Below, piece after piece: positions 5,256 through 6,258 of a DNA stretch of 6,258 bases (position 1 is its first letter; every line of letters starts with the position of its first letter). Below the pieces are notes generated by a model. The model worked only from the letters and a program-made list of their open reading frames with translations. It was not told the origin of the DNA and made no database searches. The stretch comes from Actinomycetes bacterium (GTDB taxonomy: Bacteria; Actinomycetota; Acidimicrobiia; Acidimicrobiales; Bog-793). Location: the NCBI GenBank assembly GCA_021823365.1, contig JAKAOD010000195.1, positions 1 to 6,258 of the forward strand. Direction: 5' to 3'. The translations under genes were made by a program, and so were the position numbers.

Positions 5256-6258
5256 TCACGAGCGGCCCGAGGGCGAGCGCGCGGCGAGCGCAGCCAGCCG
5301 GTCGGCGTGGTACCAGACGTCGACCCCGCCCGTCGTGACCGGCGGGCGCCCGAGGGCGACGACGAGGTAGGAAAGGACGAGCTCCGGCTCGGCGCCGGTC
5401 GGCTCGAAGACGACGGTGCCGATGTGCCAGCGGGTGAAGAGGTCGCGAACGCGCTGCAAGCCGAGCGGGTCGAGCGGCGGGGCGGGGACCGGGCTGGCGC
5501 TTCCGAGCAGCCCCGCCCTGAACAGGTTCTGCGTCTCGGTAGGGGGGAGCGGGTAGACGGCGCTCGTCCCGTGGCCGTCGGCGTCTCGCCTCGTCGCCTC
5601 GCCGCCGACGATCCGGAAGCGCATCCCGGATGCCGCCTGCCAGAGCATCGCCCTGTTGTAAGGGGAGTAGTCGTAGGGGTAGGTGAGCACGACGCTGCCG
5701 GAGGGGATGTCGCGCACCTGTGCCGAGGTGAAGTACGGGGGGATCGGTGCCGTCCTGGACGGGTACGGGAAGCGGGGCACGAGGGGGAGGAGCGCGACGG
5801 CGGCAGCCCCGCCGGCGAGCAGGCCCGCCGGCCACCTCGCCGACCACCACTCGGGTGGACCGGCCGGCCACCACGCCGCCCGCCGAGCGCCGCGGTCTCC
5901 GGCCCGCTGCGACGCCGCGCCGCTCCGGGACGCGGCGCGGCGGGGGCGCTCGGGACGGAGGAGGGCGTCGAGGCCGAGGGCGAGCAGGAGGGCCACGGCG
6001 AGGTCGACGTAGAGCGAGAAGCGCGAGGCGAGGATGCCGGCGAGCAGCGACACCTTGCGGAACAGGGCGAAGGGGAGCGGGATCGAGGTCGCGTGGTTGC
6101 CGATGCTGAGCGGCGAGCCGAGCGCGAGGACGAAGGCGAAGAGGGCGAGGAAGCCGGCGAGGGTGACGAGCTGGTCGCGCCGGCGGAACCACAGGACGGC
6201 GAGGACGAGGAGCAGGAGGGGGATGCCGAGGTAGATGCCGTTCTCGGCGACGTAGCCG
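5256..6258 (-). CDS. Polytopic membrane protein with extracytoplasmic C-terminal domain, C-terminal part, cut by right window edge
   Basis: The frame is open from the right edge to TGA at 5256-5258, giving 333 visible residues; the start lies outside. An internal GTG at 6053 is not the start, because coding continues upstream without a break (LGIPLLLLVLAVLWF, then TLAGFLALFAFVLALGSPL, then TSIPLPFALFRK). Predicted membrane segments are at visible residues about 8-24, 29-47, 81-99 (with RFSLYV just before) and 142-160. An Arg/Ala/Trp-rich cytoplasmic loop separates the last two (100-140). Residues 165-333 form a soluble domain, probably outside the membrane, with PYFTSAQVRDIPSGSVVLTYPY and AMLWQAASGMRFRIVGG. 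This layout recalls large actinobacterial membrane proteins annotated as hypothetical or glycosyltransferase-like (GT-C/YfhO-style), whose catalytic loops would be in the missing N-terminal part. No function is claimed. Confidence 0.8.
   Translation of the reverse strand, partial: GYVAENGIYLGIPLLLLVLAVLWFRRRDQLVTLAGFLALFAFVLALGSPLSIGNHATSIPLPFALFRKVSLLAGILASRFSLYVDLAVALLLALGLDALLRPERPRRAASRSGAASQRAGDRGARRAAWWPAGPPEWWSARWPAGLLAGGAAAVALLPLVPRFPYPSRTAPIPPYFTSAQVRDIPSGSVVLTYPYDYSPYNRAMLWQAASGMRFRIVGGEATRRDADGHGTSAVYPLPPTETQNLFRAGLLGSASPVPAPPLDPLGLQRVRDLFTRWHIGTVVFEPTGAEPELVLSYLVVALGRPPVTTGGVDVWYHADRLAALAARSPSGRS

Noticed and set aside
5233..6192. Alternative minus-strand frame over the membrane-protein gene
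   Set aside because: It is Arg/Pro-rich without membrane segments or motifs. The overlapping frame ending at 5256 gives regular hydrophobic helices and continues to the window edge.

Overview
The window is very GC-rich, with codons ending almost always in G or C. Its gene content points to an actinomycete (Actinomycetota): GlnD, an exported tandem FKBP, a Tat-exported arylsulfotransferase-like protein, the C-terminal domain of the ImuB translesion factor, and promoters that suggest leaderless mRNAs. The style fits an Acidimicrobiia-like lineage, but this cannot be proved from 6 kb.

Layout. (1) 1-1126, minus: the N-terminal 375 residues of a GlnD-type PII uridylyltransferase, cut by the left edge. 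(2) 1203-1472, plus: a small two-helix membrane protein divergent from glnD across a 76-bp spacer that holds an imperfect dyad. (3) 1571-2557, minus: an exported FKBP-type prolyl isomerase with one intact and one degenerate FKBP domain. (4) 2600-3121, minus: a phosphoribosyltransferase 42 bp upstream of the FKBP gene and probably co-transcribed with it. (5) 3122-3247: a spacer with three tandem 17-bp repeats and a hairpin. (6) 3248-4804, minus: a Tat-exported ASST-like beta-propeller protein with its own well-formed promoter. (7) 4837-4880: a head-to-tail array of 11-bp repeats directly upstream of that promoter, resembling a PhoB/OmpR-family binding site. (8) 4912-5187, plus: a 91-residue orphan ImuB C-terminal domain. 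(9) 5256-6258, minus: the C-terminal 333 residues of a polytopic membrane protein, cut by the right edge.

How the parts fit. The genes do not form one pathway. The window looks like chromosomal housekeeping sequence with three short transcription units: ASST-like alone, phosphoribosyltransferase-FKBP, and glnD. The most informative non-coding element is the 11-bp repeat array plus promoter at 4812-4880. It suggests that the exported ASST-like protein answers to a two-component regulator, with phosphate limitation as the leading guess. It also argues that this protein starts at the ATG near 4804 rather than the GTG at 4834. The orphan ImuB domain next to the array looks like the scar of an old rearrangement or a free-standing mutasome domain. 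I saw no CRISPR array, transposase, integrase, rRNA or tRNA, and no recognisable new defence or biosynthetic system.
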